Source of the DNA: JAWKIJ01 sp041394325
GTDB taxonomy: Bacteria; Actinomycetota; Acidimicrobiia; Acidimicrobiales; Microtrichaceae
DNA: 64,000 bases
Assembly (NCBI GenBank): GCA_041394325.1
Contig: JAWKIJ010000001.1
Location: forward strand, 2,232,001-2,296,000
Direction: 5' to 3'
The position numbers and the translations under genes are program-made. Position 1 is the stretch's first letter. Each line of letters begins with the position of its first letter. Of the stretch, positions 43,533-52,486 are shown in pieces. Under the pieces are notes generated by a model that saw only the letters and a program-made list of their open reading frames with translations, searched no databases and was not told the origin of the DNA.

Positions 43533-43572
43533 CGAGGTCGATCGTAGGTGGGTCGCCGGCACCCGTACGGCG

Positions 43573-44187
43573 TCAGGTGGCCGGTACGGTGAGGACGACC
43601 GCTCCCGCGTCCGGGCGGGCCGTCACCCTGAGCGAGACGATCCGTCCGAACGGAACGGCGTCGATCGACAACGACCGCGGCCGGTCGAACACGACCTCGA
43701 CACTCCGTCGCCGCTCGGTTCGCAACGCCGGATGGGGAACGTGCGCTCCGGCCGGGGCGAGGCGACGGGCCTTGAGGCGATCGCCCCATGACAGCGAGCC
43801 GACGGTGAGGTCGACGAGGCCGTCGTTCGGATGGGCCTTGGGCCCGAGGTTCCAGGGGCCGAACTGTGTCGCGCCCATGGCCACGGCGAAGGTGCCCGAC
43901 CAATACCGTGAGCGTGCCACCGCGTGTGCGACGCCGACGGCGGTGACCACACTGCCGTCGGGGCGGGTCGCCACTACGTCGAGTAGATCGATCGGCAGGG
44001 AGATCGTCGCCGCGTCGGGGTCGATGGGTGCGCCGCCCAACGACGTGAACAGGTCGCCGCCGTCGAGTCGTACCGTGATGCCGGGCCGGCGGTCCAGGAT
44101 CGAGGCGAGTTCGGCGTCTCCGTGTGCGATCGGCTCGCCGCCGGTCAGCTCGACGGCGCTCCCCCAAACCGCGCCCTTGCGAATCAT
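43573..44187 (-). CDS. Diacylglycerol-kinase-accessory-like domain protein
   Basis: The 204-residue protein resembles the C-terminal beta-sandwich domain of diacylglycerol/lipid kinases: YWSGTFAVAMGATQFGPWNLGPKAHPNDGLVDLTVGSLS, then HVPHPALRTERRRSVEV and a closing DAVPFGRIVSLRV. The catalytic nucleotide-binding N-terminal domain of lipid kinases is absent. It overlaps the helicase stop by ATGA. A stand-alone accessory domain cannot phosphorylate lipid, so its job, possibly binding or regulation, is unknown. Confidence 0.55.
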   Translation of the reverse strand: MIRKGAVWGSAVELTGGEPIAHGDAELASILDRRPGITVRLDGGDLFTSLGGAPIDPDAATISLPIDLLDVVATRPDGSVVTAVGVAHAVARSRYWSGTFAVAMGATQFGPWNLGPKAHPNDGLVDLTVGSLSWGDRLKARRLAPAGAHVPHPALRTERRRSVEVVFDRPRSLSIDAVPFGRIVSLRVTARPDAGAVVLTVPAT

Positions 44188-46901
44188 CGCGCGCCGTCCG
44201 AGGTGCCGGCGGGTTGGTCCGTGCCGGTCCGAGCCCGTACCTCGTGAGGCCCGTCTCCGGATTCTGCCACCGGTCCGGTCTCCGCCACCACCCCGCGGCG
44301 CATCCGCTCCACCGCGTCGCGTGCGGCCCTCCGTGTCGCCGCCGACGGCGCCACGTGGGCGAGTTGGTCGACGACGTCGGTGACGATCCGCGTGGTGCGA
44401 ACGAAGTCGCCACCGGTGAGGTCCGAGTCGACCAGGTCGCCCAACTCGTCGCCGCTCGCCCACCGGTACATCGTGGTCATGAAGCCCGGGTCGGGGGCTC
44501 GCGTGCGTGTCAGTCCATGGGCCTTCTCGTCGGTCGACAATGCATCGGACATCCGGCGAAGCAGTGCCAGTCGCCGGCGCAGTTCGGGCGTCGGGGCCCC
44601 GGTGGTCGCGCGCCCGGGTCGGCGCTCCTCGTAGACGAGCGCCGATACGAGGGACGCGAGGGAAGGTGGATCGATGTCGTCGAACACGCCGGCCGACAGT
44701 GCCTCGGCGAGCAGCAGATCGCACTCGTGGTAGATGCGCGCCAGGCGTGCGCCGGCCTCGGTGAGGCGCCACTGCCCCGCGGTTCGGTCCACGTACCCGC
44801 GGTGGGTCAGGAGCGCCACCACCCGGGTGAACCGTCCGGTGACGGCGTCGGTTCGTCGGGTGAGACGTTCTCGGACCCGCTCCAGGTCCGCTTCGACCTC
44901 GCCGCGCTCCGACAGCGCCGCCAGGTGCAGGTCCCGGTCGGGGCAGTCCGCGACGGGATGGGAGTCGCGTGCCGCGATGGCCCGCTGCCAGCGACGCGAC
45001 GTGGCCGACGCCGAGGTCCGGGCGGGTTCGATGGCGATCTCGCCGAGCATCGCCGCGACCGCGTCGAGAAAGTCGGGGTGACGTGGTGCGTACGGCTCGG
45101 GCAGGTCGATCGTCGAGATCCGCCGGGGCGGTTCGGCGAGGTCACGGCCGCGTATGCCGATCACCGCGCCCGAGGTGTCGACCCCGTGCACGCGGCGATC
45201 GTTCCGGGAGCGGTCGGCGACCGAGACGACCGCGATCCGATGGCGTTCCGCCTCGGGTGCGACGACGAGATCCAACACGTCTCCGGGGCGGACCAGGTCG
45301 AGGGAGCGTTGCACTGCCGCACGCCCCGTCGGTCGATGCGAGGCCAGCCTGTCCACCTGTGCGATGAGGCGCGCGTAGGCACGCACGTCGCCGCGACTGC
45401 AGACGACCTCCTCGTCGAGCGCCGCGATCCGTTCCGTGTCGCCGACGATCCGTCGCTGGAGCCCGACCACGGCCGCGTCCGCCTGGAACTGGGCGAAGGA
45501 CTGGTTGAGCACCGCCGTCGCCTCGTCGGGGGTGTAGCGACGGACGAGGTTTGCGGCCATGTTGTATGTCGCCCTGAACGAGGACGTGAGGGGGAAGTCC
45601 CGACTCGCGGCCAGTGTCGCGACCTGGGAGAACGAGACGAACGGCGACCACAGGACGATCGAGTCCCCGTGGTCGTCGATCCCTCGTCGCCCGGCGCGAC
45701 CGGTGAGTTGGGTGAACTGGGCGGGTGTCAGGAACTCGTGGGTGTCGCCGTTGAACTTGGACAGCTTCTCGATCACCACGCTGCGCGCCGGCATGTTGAT
45801 ACCGAGAGCCAGCGTCTCCGTGGCGAACACCACCTTGACGAGCCCCCGGACGAAGCATCGCTCGACGGCTTCCTTGAACGCCGGGATCAGCCCGGCATGG
45901 TGCGACGCGATGCCCTGTTCGAGCGCTTGCAACCACCCGTCGTAGCCGAGGGCGTCGAGGTCGGCGTCGCCGATTCCGTCGGTGGAGGCCCCCACGAGGC
46001 GGCGGATCTCGCGGCGCTCGGCGGGGCTGGTGAAACGCATCCCCGAGTCGCGGACCGCGGCGAGAGCGTCGTCACATGCCGCACGGCTGAAGATGAAGTA
46101 GATCGTGGGAAGCAGGTCCTCGTCGGCCAACCGTTCCACCACGTCGAGTCGTCGAGGGGTGTGGTAGCGGGCGCGGCCGCGGCCGCCGGTGCCCCGAAAG
46201 CGCAGTCGGGGATCCCGGTCGAAACGGCCGGCCTCGGGGTTGGGCGAGCCGTCGACGAGAACCGGGAGGAGGTGGTCGACCGGTGAACTCCGGTCGCCGA
46301 CGAGGTACAAGTGGTCCAACAGGACCGGTCGCTCGGTCTCGACCACGGTCGTCGTGGGTCCCCGAACCGTCTCGATCCACCGGCCCAACTCCTCGGCGTT
46401 GGATACGGTCGCCGAGAGGCACACGAGTCGGATGGCCGCGGGGAGACCGATGATGACCTCCTCCCACACCGGACCCCGGTAGGCGTCCTGGAGGAAGTGG
46501 ACCTCGTCGAGGATCACGAATCGGACGTCGTCGAGGGTGCCGGACCCCGCGTACAACATGTTGCGGAGCACTTCGGTCGTCATGACGACGATCCGTGCCC
46601 CGCCGTTGATCGACAGGTCGCCGGTGAGCAGCCCGACCGCGTCGTGGCCGACGCGGTCGCGAAGGTCGGAGAACTTCTGGTTGGAGAGGGCCTTGACGGG
46701 GGTCGTGTAGAAGGCCCTGTGGCCGGAGCGGAGTGCCCTGTCGACCGCGGCGTCCGCAACCACGGTCTTGCCCGATCCGGTCGGAGCGGCGACCAGTACC
46801 GATCGACCGGCGTCGATCGCGTCGATCGCCTCCACCTGGAAGCGGTCGAGGGTGAAGAGGGGCGGTGACGGGGCGGGCGAAGGGCCTCCGGTGTCGTTCA
46901 C
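44184..46901 (-). CDS. helY: HelY-type DEAD/DEAH-box RNA helicase
   Basis: The 905-residue protein belongs to the Ski2/Mtr4-like superfamily-2 helicases called HelY in actinobacteria. It shows Walker A APTGSGKT, motif Ib LLTGDLSINGGA, the DEVH box VILDEVHFLQD, motif III LSATVSN, and motifs V-VI ATETLALGINMPARSVV and QLTGRAGRRGID. A long C-terminal half includes the DSHCT-like region. GTG 46901 overlaps the tatC stop as GTGA. The tatA-tatC-helY order is the same as in mycobacteria. Confidence 0.93.
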   Translation of the reverse strand: MNDTGGPSPAPSPPLFTLDRFQVEAIDAIDAGRSVLVAAPTGSGKTVVADAAVDRALRSGHRAFYTTPVKALSNQKFSDLRDRVGHDAVGLLTGDLSINGGARIVVMTTEVLRNMLYAGSGTLDDVRFVILDEVHFLQDAYRGPVWEEVIIGLPAAIRLVCLSATVSNAEELGRWIETVRGPTTTVVETERPVLLDHLYLVGDRSSPVDHLLPVLVDGSPNPEAGRFDRDPRLRFRGTGGRGRARYHTPRRLDVVERLADEDLLPTIYFIFSRAACDDALAAVRDSGMRFTSPAERREIRRLVGASTDGIGDADLDALGYDGWLQALEQGIASHHAGLIPAFKEAVERCFVRGLVKVVFATETLALGINMPARSVVIEKLSKFNGDTHEFLTPAQFTQLTGRAGRRGIDDHGDSIVLWSPFVSFSQVATLAASRDFPLTSSFRATYNMAANLVRRYTPDEATAVLNQSFAQFQADAAVVGLQRRIVGDTERIAALDEEVVCSRGDVRAYARLIAQVDRLASHRPTGRAAVQRSLDLVRPGDVLDLVVAPEAERHRIAVVSVADRSRNDRRVHGVDTSGAVIGIRGRDLAEPPRRISTIDLPEPYAPRHPDFLDAVAAMLGEIAIEPARTSASATSRRWQRAIAARDSHPVADCPDRDLHLAALSERGEVEADLERVRERLTRRTDAVTGRFTRVVALLTHRGYVDRTAGQWRLTEAGARLARIYHECDLLLAEALSAGVFDDIDPPSLASLVSALVYEERRPGRATTGAPTPELRRRLALLRRMSDALSTDEKAHGLTRTRAPDPGFMTTMYRWASGDELGDLVDSDLTGGDFVRTTRIVTDVVDQLAHVAPSAATRRAARDAVERMRRGVVAETGPVAESGDGPHEVRARTGTDQPAGTSDGAR

Positions 46902-47683
46902 CGGGTCGACCGTCGCCGCAGCAGGGCGCGGGCGATCCAGATCGTCGTCTCGTAGAAGACGCACAGGGGGATGGAGAGGATGAAGAGGCTCACCGGATCC
47001 CCGCCCGGGGTGACGATCGCCACCGCGAGGAAGATGAGCACGATGGCGTGGCGGCGGTGGCGTGCGAGCGCATCGGGTTGGACCAGGCCGACGAGTTGAA
47101 GGACGAGGAGCACGAGGGGGAACTCGAAGCTCACGCCGAACGCGACGACCATCAGGGTGAGTAGGGAGAGGTACTTGTCGACGGTGCTCTGCACCTGCGC
47201 ATCGCCGGCCTGGGCCAACAGCCACGAGAAGATCGCGGGGAGCGAGACGTAGGCGAGGGTGGCGCCGAGGAGGAACAGGAACATCGCGGAGCCGACGAAG
47301 CCGAGCGCGTATCGCTTTTCGTTGCGGTACAGGCCGGGGGCGACGAAGCGCCAGACCTGCCAGAAGATCACCGGCAACGCGACGAGGATGCCCACGTAGA
47401 AGCTGACCCGGAGTTCGGTGGCGAACGGTGTGACGAGGTCGAGGAACTGGAGGCGGCAGTCGTCGCGCTTGGCGGCCCGGATCGCCTCGCAGTAGGGGTG
47501 CGTGAGGAATCGGTAGATCGGGTCGTACAGGAAGAAGACGCCGACCGAGGAGATCGCGACCGCGGCGATGCACTTGAAGACTCGGTTTCGGAGCTCCCGG
47601 AGGTGGTCGGTCACGGGCATGGACGCGTCGTTGCCGCGCTGCCGCCGCCGGAGGTGCAACGAACGCGATGTCGGCTGGTTCAC
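46898..47683 (-). CDS. tatC: Sec-independent translocase TatC
   Basis: The 261-residue protein has the six membrane helices of TatC, the receptor of the twin-arginine export system. Landmarks are MPVTDHLRELRNRVFKC, with the conserved ELR motif in the N-terminal region, FYVGILVALPVIFWQVWRFVAPGLYRNEKRYA and FEFPLVLLVLQLVGLVQPDAL. A positively charged N-tail precedes the ELR region; the true start could be the internal ATG at MPVTDHL. It overlaps tatA by ATGA and helY by GTGA. Confidence 0.95.
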   Translation of the reverse strand: MNQPTSRSLHLRRRQRGNDASMPVTDHLRELRNRVFKCIAAVAISSVGVFFLYDPIYRFLTHPYCEAIRAAKRDDCRLQFLDLVTPFATELRVSFYVGILVALPVIFWQVWRFVAPGLYRNEKRYALGFVGSAMFLFLLGATLAYVSLPAIFSWLLAQAGDAQVQSTVDKYLSLLTLMVVAFGVSFEFPLVLLVLQLVGLVQPDALARHRRHAIVLIFLAVAIVTPGGDPVSLFILSIPLCVFYETTIWIARALLRRRSTR

Positions 47684-48192
47684 GAATCGCCACGGTCGGT
47701 GGTGTCGGTCACCCGAGGAGAGTCCTCAGGTGTCCCGGGAGGGGCCTCGAGCACGTCGGGAGCGTCGGCGGGTGCTTCGGGCGCGTCCTCGGCGAGTTTG
47801 CGGACGTGGGCCGCGGCCTCCGCCGCCGCCTTGGCCGTCTCGGCGGCCGCGTCGGCCGATCGTTTGGCCGCATCGGCCTCGGCCCGCGCCGCCTCTGCGT
47901 CGCGCTCGGCCTCCAACGCGTACTCCATCAGCTTCCGTCGCGGAGAGGCGACCAACTCGCCGACCTCCCGGAGCGGCTGCATGGCCGGGTCGTCCAGGAC
48001 CGACTGCACCTCGGAGTGGAGGCCCGATGCCGCCGTCCGCGCCTTTGCGATCCAACGACCGATCGATCGTGCCGTGCTCGGCAGTCGTTCGGGACCCAAC
48101 ACCAGCAACGCGACCAGCAGCACCATCAGGACCTCGCCGCTCGTGAGGCTCTCGAGGATCGCGAACAATCCCGAACCGTGCACCCGGCCCAT
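47680..48192 (-). CDS. tatA: TatA/TatB family translocase subunit
   Basis: The 170-residue protein has an N-terminal membrane helix with the Gly-Pro hinge, VLMVLLVALLVLGPERLPSTARSIGRW, then an amphipathic helix and a long Ala-rich charged coil (EAERDAEAARAEADAAKRSADAAAETAKAAAE) and an acidic tail. The length and helix order resemble TatB, though the family call TatA/TatB is safest. It is first in the tatA-tatC-helY operon. Confidence 0.9.
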   Translation of the reverse strand: MGRVHGSGLFAILESLTSGEVLMVLLVALLVLGPERLPSTARSIGRWIAKARTAASGLHSEVQSVLDDPAMQPLREVGELVASPRRKLMEYALEAERDAEAARAEADAAKRSADAAAETAKAAAEAAAHVRKLAEDAPEAPADAPDVLEAPPGTPEDSPRVTDTTDRGDS

Positions 48193-48322
48193 TGTACGGA
48201 GGTCCGAAAACGCCCACGGTCGCGTCCGTGGCCCGGGTTGGGCCTCGACGCGACCGTGGCGAGGAGCGGGTTCGGTGTCGTGGGGTTCGTACGCCGGAGC
48301 CGCCGGCCGACGACACCGGTGG

Positions 48323-48652
48323 CTATTTGTCGACCATCTCCGACAGCGTCGTGAACCATTCGCTCCCCGAGAGCAGGTCGTGGAAGTCCAAGACGTCGTC
48401 GTGGGTGATGGGATCGCCTTGCGGACGCTCGCCGATCTCGGCGGGCATCGCCCACTCGACGCACCTGACGCCGGCCGCCGCGAGGATGTCGATCACCTGG
48501 TCGTCGGCATGCTTGACCTCGACCATGCGGCAGACGGGGCAGCGGAACAGGTAGGTACCCTCGTCGGTGTCGGCACAGATGCGGACCTGGAGGTCGCGGG
48601 ACCGGAGCTCGACGTCACCGCATTCGCTGCAAGTGGCTCGGATGAGTGCCAT
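48323..48652 (-). CDS. Conserved hypothetical with CxxC zinc-ribbon
   Basis: The 109-residue protein has two cysteine pairs, ATCSECGDVELRS and FRCPVCRMVEVK, consistent with a zinc ribbon, followed by DQVIDILAAAGVRCVEWAMPAEI and a C-terminal helix HDDVLDFHDLLSGSEWFTTL. It has no membrane segments. It is a conserved actinobacterial small protein of unknown function, 130 bases from tatA. Confidence 0.7.
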   Translation of the reverse strand: MALIRATCSECGDVELRSRDLQVRICADTDEGTYLFRCPVCRMVEVKHADDQVIDILAAAGVRCVEWAMPAEIGERPQGDPITHDDVLDFHDLLSGSEWFTTLSEMVDK

Positions 48653-48818
48653 GGGGTGCTCCTCGATGAGTGATTGGCTTCCAGTAAGGTCGGCATCCCC
48701 TCATGCGAAGTGAAACTTTTGGGCCTGGGAGTCACCCGTGCTGGACCGGGTGGCCCAGCGGACCCGACGTCGCGGTTCGGAGCGATCCGGGCCGGTCCCG
48801 GTGTGTACGGCGGGTGCT

Positions 48819-49580
48819 GTGTTGACGACCCCTCGTCAGTACCCGCTCGACGGTGTCACGTGGTGCTTCGCGACGGGTGGGGCGTCGGGTCACCAGCCGG
48901 CCGATACCCCCGACGCCATGGCACTTGCCATTCGACTGGGCGCGGGCGGGATCGAGACCACCGCCCGGCTCACACGCGACGGGGTGGTCGTGTTCCGAGA
49001 GTCGGCCCGCGTGGGCGGGTTTCGGCGGCGCAGCGTCGATGCCCTCACTTCGGCGGAGCTTCCCCCGGATGTGGCCAGGGCGGAGGGGCTCTTGTCGGGG
49101 GCGGCCTCGGTGTCGGCTTCGTGCCGGTGGCTCGTCCACGTTGACCCCACCACCGCATCGCCGGTGTGCGACCTCGTCGACATGGCCCGGGCGGCGGATC
49201 GGGTGTGGTTGGTATCAGGGGATCGTGAGTTGCTCGTCCGCCTCTGTGAGCGGGTCGGGGGATCCCGCCTCGTGGCCGCCACCACGCCCGCCACCGCGGG
49301 GTCGGGTCTCGAACGCTTCGCGGCCACGCTCCGCGAGCACGGCATCGGTGGAGTGCAGCTCTCCCATGCCGATTGGAGCGGGGGTCGCACGGCGCTGTTC
49401 CACCGTTTCGGACGTCGTTGCATCGCGGCCGGAGCCGTGCACACCCGCATGATCGTGCCAATGCTCCACATCGGCGTCGACGCGGTGTGTACGACCCATC
49501 CCGATCGGTTCGTCGATGCGCTCGGTGAGCTCGGTCGCGGTGTCGGGTCGGAACGCGGAGGGGGATCCGCGTCGAGCTGA
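48819..49580 (+). CDS. GDPD-like TIM-barrel protein without catalytic motifs
   Basis: The protein has the general plan of glycerophosphodiester phosphodiesterases: DTPDAMALAIRLGAGGIETTARLTRDGVVVFRESARVGGF resembles the family strand where NT..AF..A...GA..IE.D...T.DG..V..HD occurs. The usual catalytic HRG reads TGG and the HD reads RE. Later, VGVDAVCTTHPDRFVDAL resembles the barrel end. Catalysis by the normal mechanism is unlikely. I take GTG 48819; an in-frame ATG at 48738 adds 27 Arg-rich residues. Confidence 0.55.
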   Translation: MLTTPRQYPLDGVTWCFATGGASGHQPADTPDAMALAIRLGAGGIETTARLTRDGVVVFRESARVGGFRRRSVDALTSAELPPDVARAEGLLSGAASVSASCRWLVHVDPTTASPVCDLVDMARAADRVWLVSGDRELLVRLCERVGGSRLVAATTPATAGSGLERFAATLREHGIGGVQLSHADWSGGRTALFHRFGRRCIAAGAVHTRMIVPMLHIGVDAVCTTHPDRFVDALGELGRGVGSERGGGSASS

Positions 49581-49618
49581 GGTGACGGGCAAGCCGGTCG
49601 ACGGTGCGTTCCCGGCCT

Positions 49619-50383
49619 TCAGAGGCGGCCGATTCGGCCCAGCGGCCAGATTCGCGCGATGGCCCTGCCGACGATCGACTCCTTGCGGATGGGTCCGAAG
49701 ACGCGTCCGTCGCTCGAGTTGACGCGGTTGTCGCCCATCACCAGCAGTTCGTCGGGCCCGACATGGATGGGAGACGGGAAGAAGGTGTCGGACTGATCGC
49801 TCAGGTAGGGCTCGGCGAGGGACTTGCCGTCGATGAACACGTGACCGTCCCGGCTCGACACCGTCTCGCCCGGGAGCCCGATCACCCGCTTGATGAGCAC
49901 GTCGGGATCGTCGGGGGATTGTTTGGGGTCGCGGGGAGGCCGGTCGAACACGATGATGTCGCCCCGCGCCGGGTCGCGGCTGAGTCGGGACACGAGGACG
50001 CGGTCGCCGACGTCGAGGGTCGGCACCATCGAAGGGGACGGGATCGAGTAGGCCTGCAGCAGCGTCGCGCGGATGATCACCGTCAGCACGACGGCACACC
50101 CGATCGTGAGCAACCAGCTCAGCACGCCCCGACGACGATCGACGGACTCTCCGGAGGGTTGGCGATCGGCGGAGCGGCCCCTCGGGGCGGGCCGTTCGGG
50201 AGGCCGATCGTGCGAACCGAGCCGGTCGGGATCGAACGGTGGTGGTTGGGGGAACGACGGAGCGACGGGTGGAGGTCCTGTGGGGGGCGGGACCGAACCT
50301 GGCGGCATCGAGGTCGGTGGGGCCGGTGTCGTGGCCGGGGGGTCGAAATGCGGTGTTGGCGGGACACCCGGTTGGTCCGACAT
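49619..50383 (-). CDS. lepB: Signal peptidase I (first of two)
   Basis: The 254-residue protein has a Pro-rich cytoplasmic leader (MSDQPGVPPTPHFDPPATTP), a membrane anchor (VLSWLLTIGCAVVLTVIIRATLL), and signal peptidase I boxes: serine in SIPSPSMVPTL, box C-D VLVSRLSRDPARGDIIVF, lysine in DVLIKRVIGLPGETV and MGDNRVNSSDGRVFGPI. It cuts signal peptides of Sec/Tat exported proteins on the outer side of the membrane. It is paralogous to the next upstream gene. Confidence 0.93.
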   Translation of the reverse strand: MSDQPGVPPTPHFDPPATTPAPPTSMPPGSVPPPTGPPPVAPSFPQPPPFDPDRLGSHDRPPERPAPRGRSADRQPSGESVDRRRGVLSWLLTIGCAVVLTVIIRATLLQAYSIPSPSMVPTLDVGDRVLVSRLSRDPARGDIIVFDRPPRDPKQSPDDPDVLIKRVIGLPGETVSSRDGHVFIDGKSLAEPYLSDQSDTFFPSPIHVGPDELLVMGDNRVNSSDGRVFGPIRKESIVGRAIARIWPLGRIGRL

Positions 50384-50471
50384 CTGTTGCCTTGGCCTGG
50401 TGATCTGGGGAGGATGACGGCCGAGGGTCACGTTCGAGGGCCGTTCGCGGCGATCGAGCCTACCTGTGCAC

Positions 50472-51716
50472 CTACAGCGATCCCCAGCGCCGCGGCGGCC
50501 AGGCGATCGCTACCGCGCGCCCGATGATGGACGACTCCGGGATGCTGCCGAAGAAGCGGCTGTCGCGCGAACGTTCGCGGTTGTCGCCCATCACGAAGAC
50601 GGTTCGGGGCGCGACCTTGACCGCCGTCGGGATGTTGTTCGTGACCACGTCGCCGCTCAGATAGCCCTTGCCGGTCTCATCCAGGGGCTTGCCGTTGATG
50701 TAGACCACACCTCCGCGGGCCTCCACCAGGTCACCCGGCAGGCCGATCACCCGTTTGATGAGCTGGGGTGCCTGGTCGGGCGCCGCGGTCACCTCTGATC
50801 GCGGTCGGTGGAAGACGACGACGTCGCCGCGCTCCACCCCACCGCCGATCGCGTAGGCGAGCTTGTTGACGGCAACCCGGTCGCCGATCAGGAGGGTGGG
50901 CACCATGGACTCGGACGGGATCTCGTAGACCTGGATCACCCAGTGCTGGATCGCGGTGGCCGCCAGCACTGCCGCGACCGCGAGCACGGCCCATTCGACG
51001 AGCGAGCGGAATCGGGTTCGCCTCGTCGCGGCCGCGGCCGGGGCCGGATGGTCATCGACGGTGTCCGCGGCGCCGGCGGGTCCGGCCTCGAGCTCGCGCA
51101 TCAACGACCGTGCCTCGGGGTCGTCGTCGGCCTCGTTGGGGCGACCTTCCAGGAGACGCCGGGCGAGGCGGTACTGCCGTTCCGGCGTCTCGGTCTCGGG
51201 CCACGGCAGCGAGGCGTAGGGGTCCTCGGCGACTCGCCGGTTGCGCCGGCGAGTCGCGGGGTCCGGAATCGAGGGACCCGTCTCGGGAACCGGGGCTTCG
51301 GCGCTCGGAGCGTCGGGAGCCGGAGGTGCGGACGTGCTGGAATGTGGTGGAACGGCACTGTCCGGAGTAGGAGGTGCCGAAGGGCGTGGGGATGCTGTAG
51401 GGGTCGACCGTGATTCGGGCTCCGGCGCGGGTGGCGCGGCGGCTTCGGGCGGTGGTGTAGGCGGCGCGGCGGGGGCGGGGGCGGGGGCGGTCGTAGGTGG
51501 CGTGGTCGGCCACGGTGCGGGTGGCGGTGTCGACGACGTCGTGGAGCGGATCGGGGCGCCGACGGGCGTTTCACCGAGCAACGAGCGGAGTTGGGCCGTC
51601 GCGAGATCACGGCCGAGCGTGGCGGCGTCGTGGTCGACGGTCCGTGGTCGGAAGGCGGGTGCTTGTCCGTCGCCCGAACTCGGGACCGGCGCCGGTGCCG
51701 GCGATTCCTCCCGCAT
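50472..51716 (-). CDS. lepB: Signal peptidase I (second, long form)
   Basis: This 414-residue paralogue has a leader of about 230 residues, rich in Pro, Ala and Ser (for example PAPAPAAPPTPPPEAAAPPAPEP), a membrane anchor (EWAVLAVAAVLAATAIQHWVI), and the catalytic boxes YEIPSESMVPTLLIGDRVAV, QLIKRVIGLPGDLV and MGDNRERSRDSRFFG. The long disordered leader is cytoplasmic. The two lepB genes lie on the same strand 89 bases apart. Confidence 0.9.
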   Translation of the reverse strand: MREESPAPAPVPSSGDGQAPAFRPRTVDHDAATLGRDLATAQLRSLLGETPVGAPIRSTTSSTPPPAPWPTTPPTTAPAPAPAAPPTPPPEAAAPPAPEPESRSTPTASPRPSAPPTPDSAVPPHSSTSAPPAPDAPSAEAPVPETGPSIPDPATRRRNRRVAEDPYASLPWPETETPERQYRLARRLLEGRPNEADDDPEARSLMRELEAGPAGAADTVDDHPAPAAAATRRTRFRSLVEWAVLAVAAVLAATAIQHWVIQVYEIPSESMVPTLLIGDRVAVNKLAYAIGGGVERGDVVVFHRPRSEVTAAPDQAPQLIKRVIGLPGDLVEARGGVVYINGKPLDETGKGYLSGDVVTNNIPTAVKVAPRTVFVMGDNRERSRDSRFFGSIPESSIIGRAVAIAWPPRRWGSL

Positions 51717-51813
51717 CGCCGCCCGCGGCCCGTCGAGCGGATCTCAGGCCCGGAACGTTTCGGTCCGGCCCGTCGACGTCGGTACGCGACGGGTCGAGTG
51801 GCATCGGCTCAGG

Positions 51814-52467
51814 CTAACGGTGCTCCGCCGAAAATCGGCGGGGCCGCTCGGGGGCCTCCGCAGGAACCGGACGCGGGGCCCGTCGCCGGATGACCACCGC
51901 GGTGGAGGCCTCCAGGAGGATGCTTCGGAGGCCGTTGGCGCTGTGTTCCTCCGCGGCCTCCGCCGCGGCGCGCGTCATGCCGATCACCAGCGTCGCGAGA
52001 TCTGCGACCCGGTCGTGTGAGTCGTCGGGACGGCACGCCCCGATGACGGTCTGAAGGGTGCCGTACAGGGCGCGGTGATCGCGGCCGACCGCCTCGGCGA
52101 CGTCGTCGGGAAGGCCGCTCGCAGCGGCGGCCAGGAGCTGTCGGTGCGAGGGCTGGATCAGGAGGTCGAACTGCGAACCGACCCAGCGGTCGAGCCGAAC
52201 CTCCGCCGGATCGTCGCTCGCGGCGATGCGCCGTGCAGAGTCGAGGACAGGTTGCATCTCGCTGCGGATCCACAGGCCCAGGAGATGGCCCTTGTCGGGT
52301 ACGTAGCGGTAGAGCGAGTTGCGCTTCAGGCCGACCGCCTCGGCGACGTCCGCCATCGTGACCCGCTCGAAGCCGCGTTCGGCGATGAGCGCGACCGCCG
52401 CCCGGACGACGGCGGCCTCCTGGGCCGCGACGTGCTCGGCGACGCTTGCTGCGGAGATCCGTGGCAC
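51814..52467 (-). CDS. TetR family transcriptional regulator
   Basis: The 217-residue regulator has the TetR DNA-binding helix-turn-helix at residues about 20-65 (AVALIAERGFERVTMADVAEAVGLKRNSLYRYVPDKGHLLGLWI). The C-terminal part is a ligand domain of no recognised subfamily. It lies 20 bases after the ABC ATPase, third in a permease-ATPase-tetR operon. It is likely to repress that operon through the palindrome at 54410-54439; ligand unknown. Confidence 0.85.
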   Translation of the reverse strand: MPRISAASVAEHVAAQEAAVVRAAVALIAERGFERVTMADVAEAVGLKRNSLYRYVPDKGHLLGLWIRSEMQPVLDSARRIAASDDPAEVRLDRWVGSQFDLLIQPSHRQLLAAAASGLPDDVAEAVGRDHRALYGTLQTVIGACRPDDSHDRVADLATLVIGMTRAAAEAAEEHSANGLRSILLEASTAVVIRRRAPRPVPAEAPERPRRFSAEHR

Positions 52468-52486
52468 GATGGGAACCTCCCGTTGC

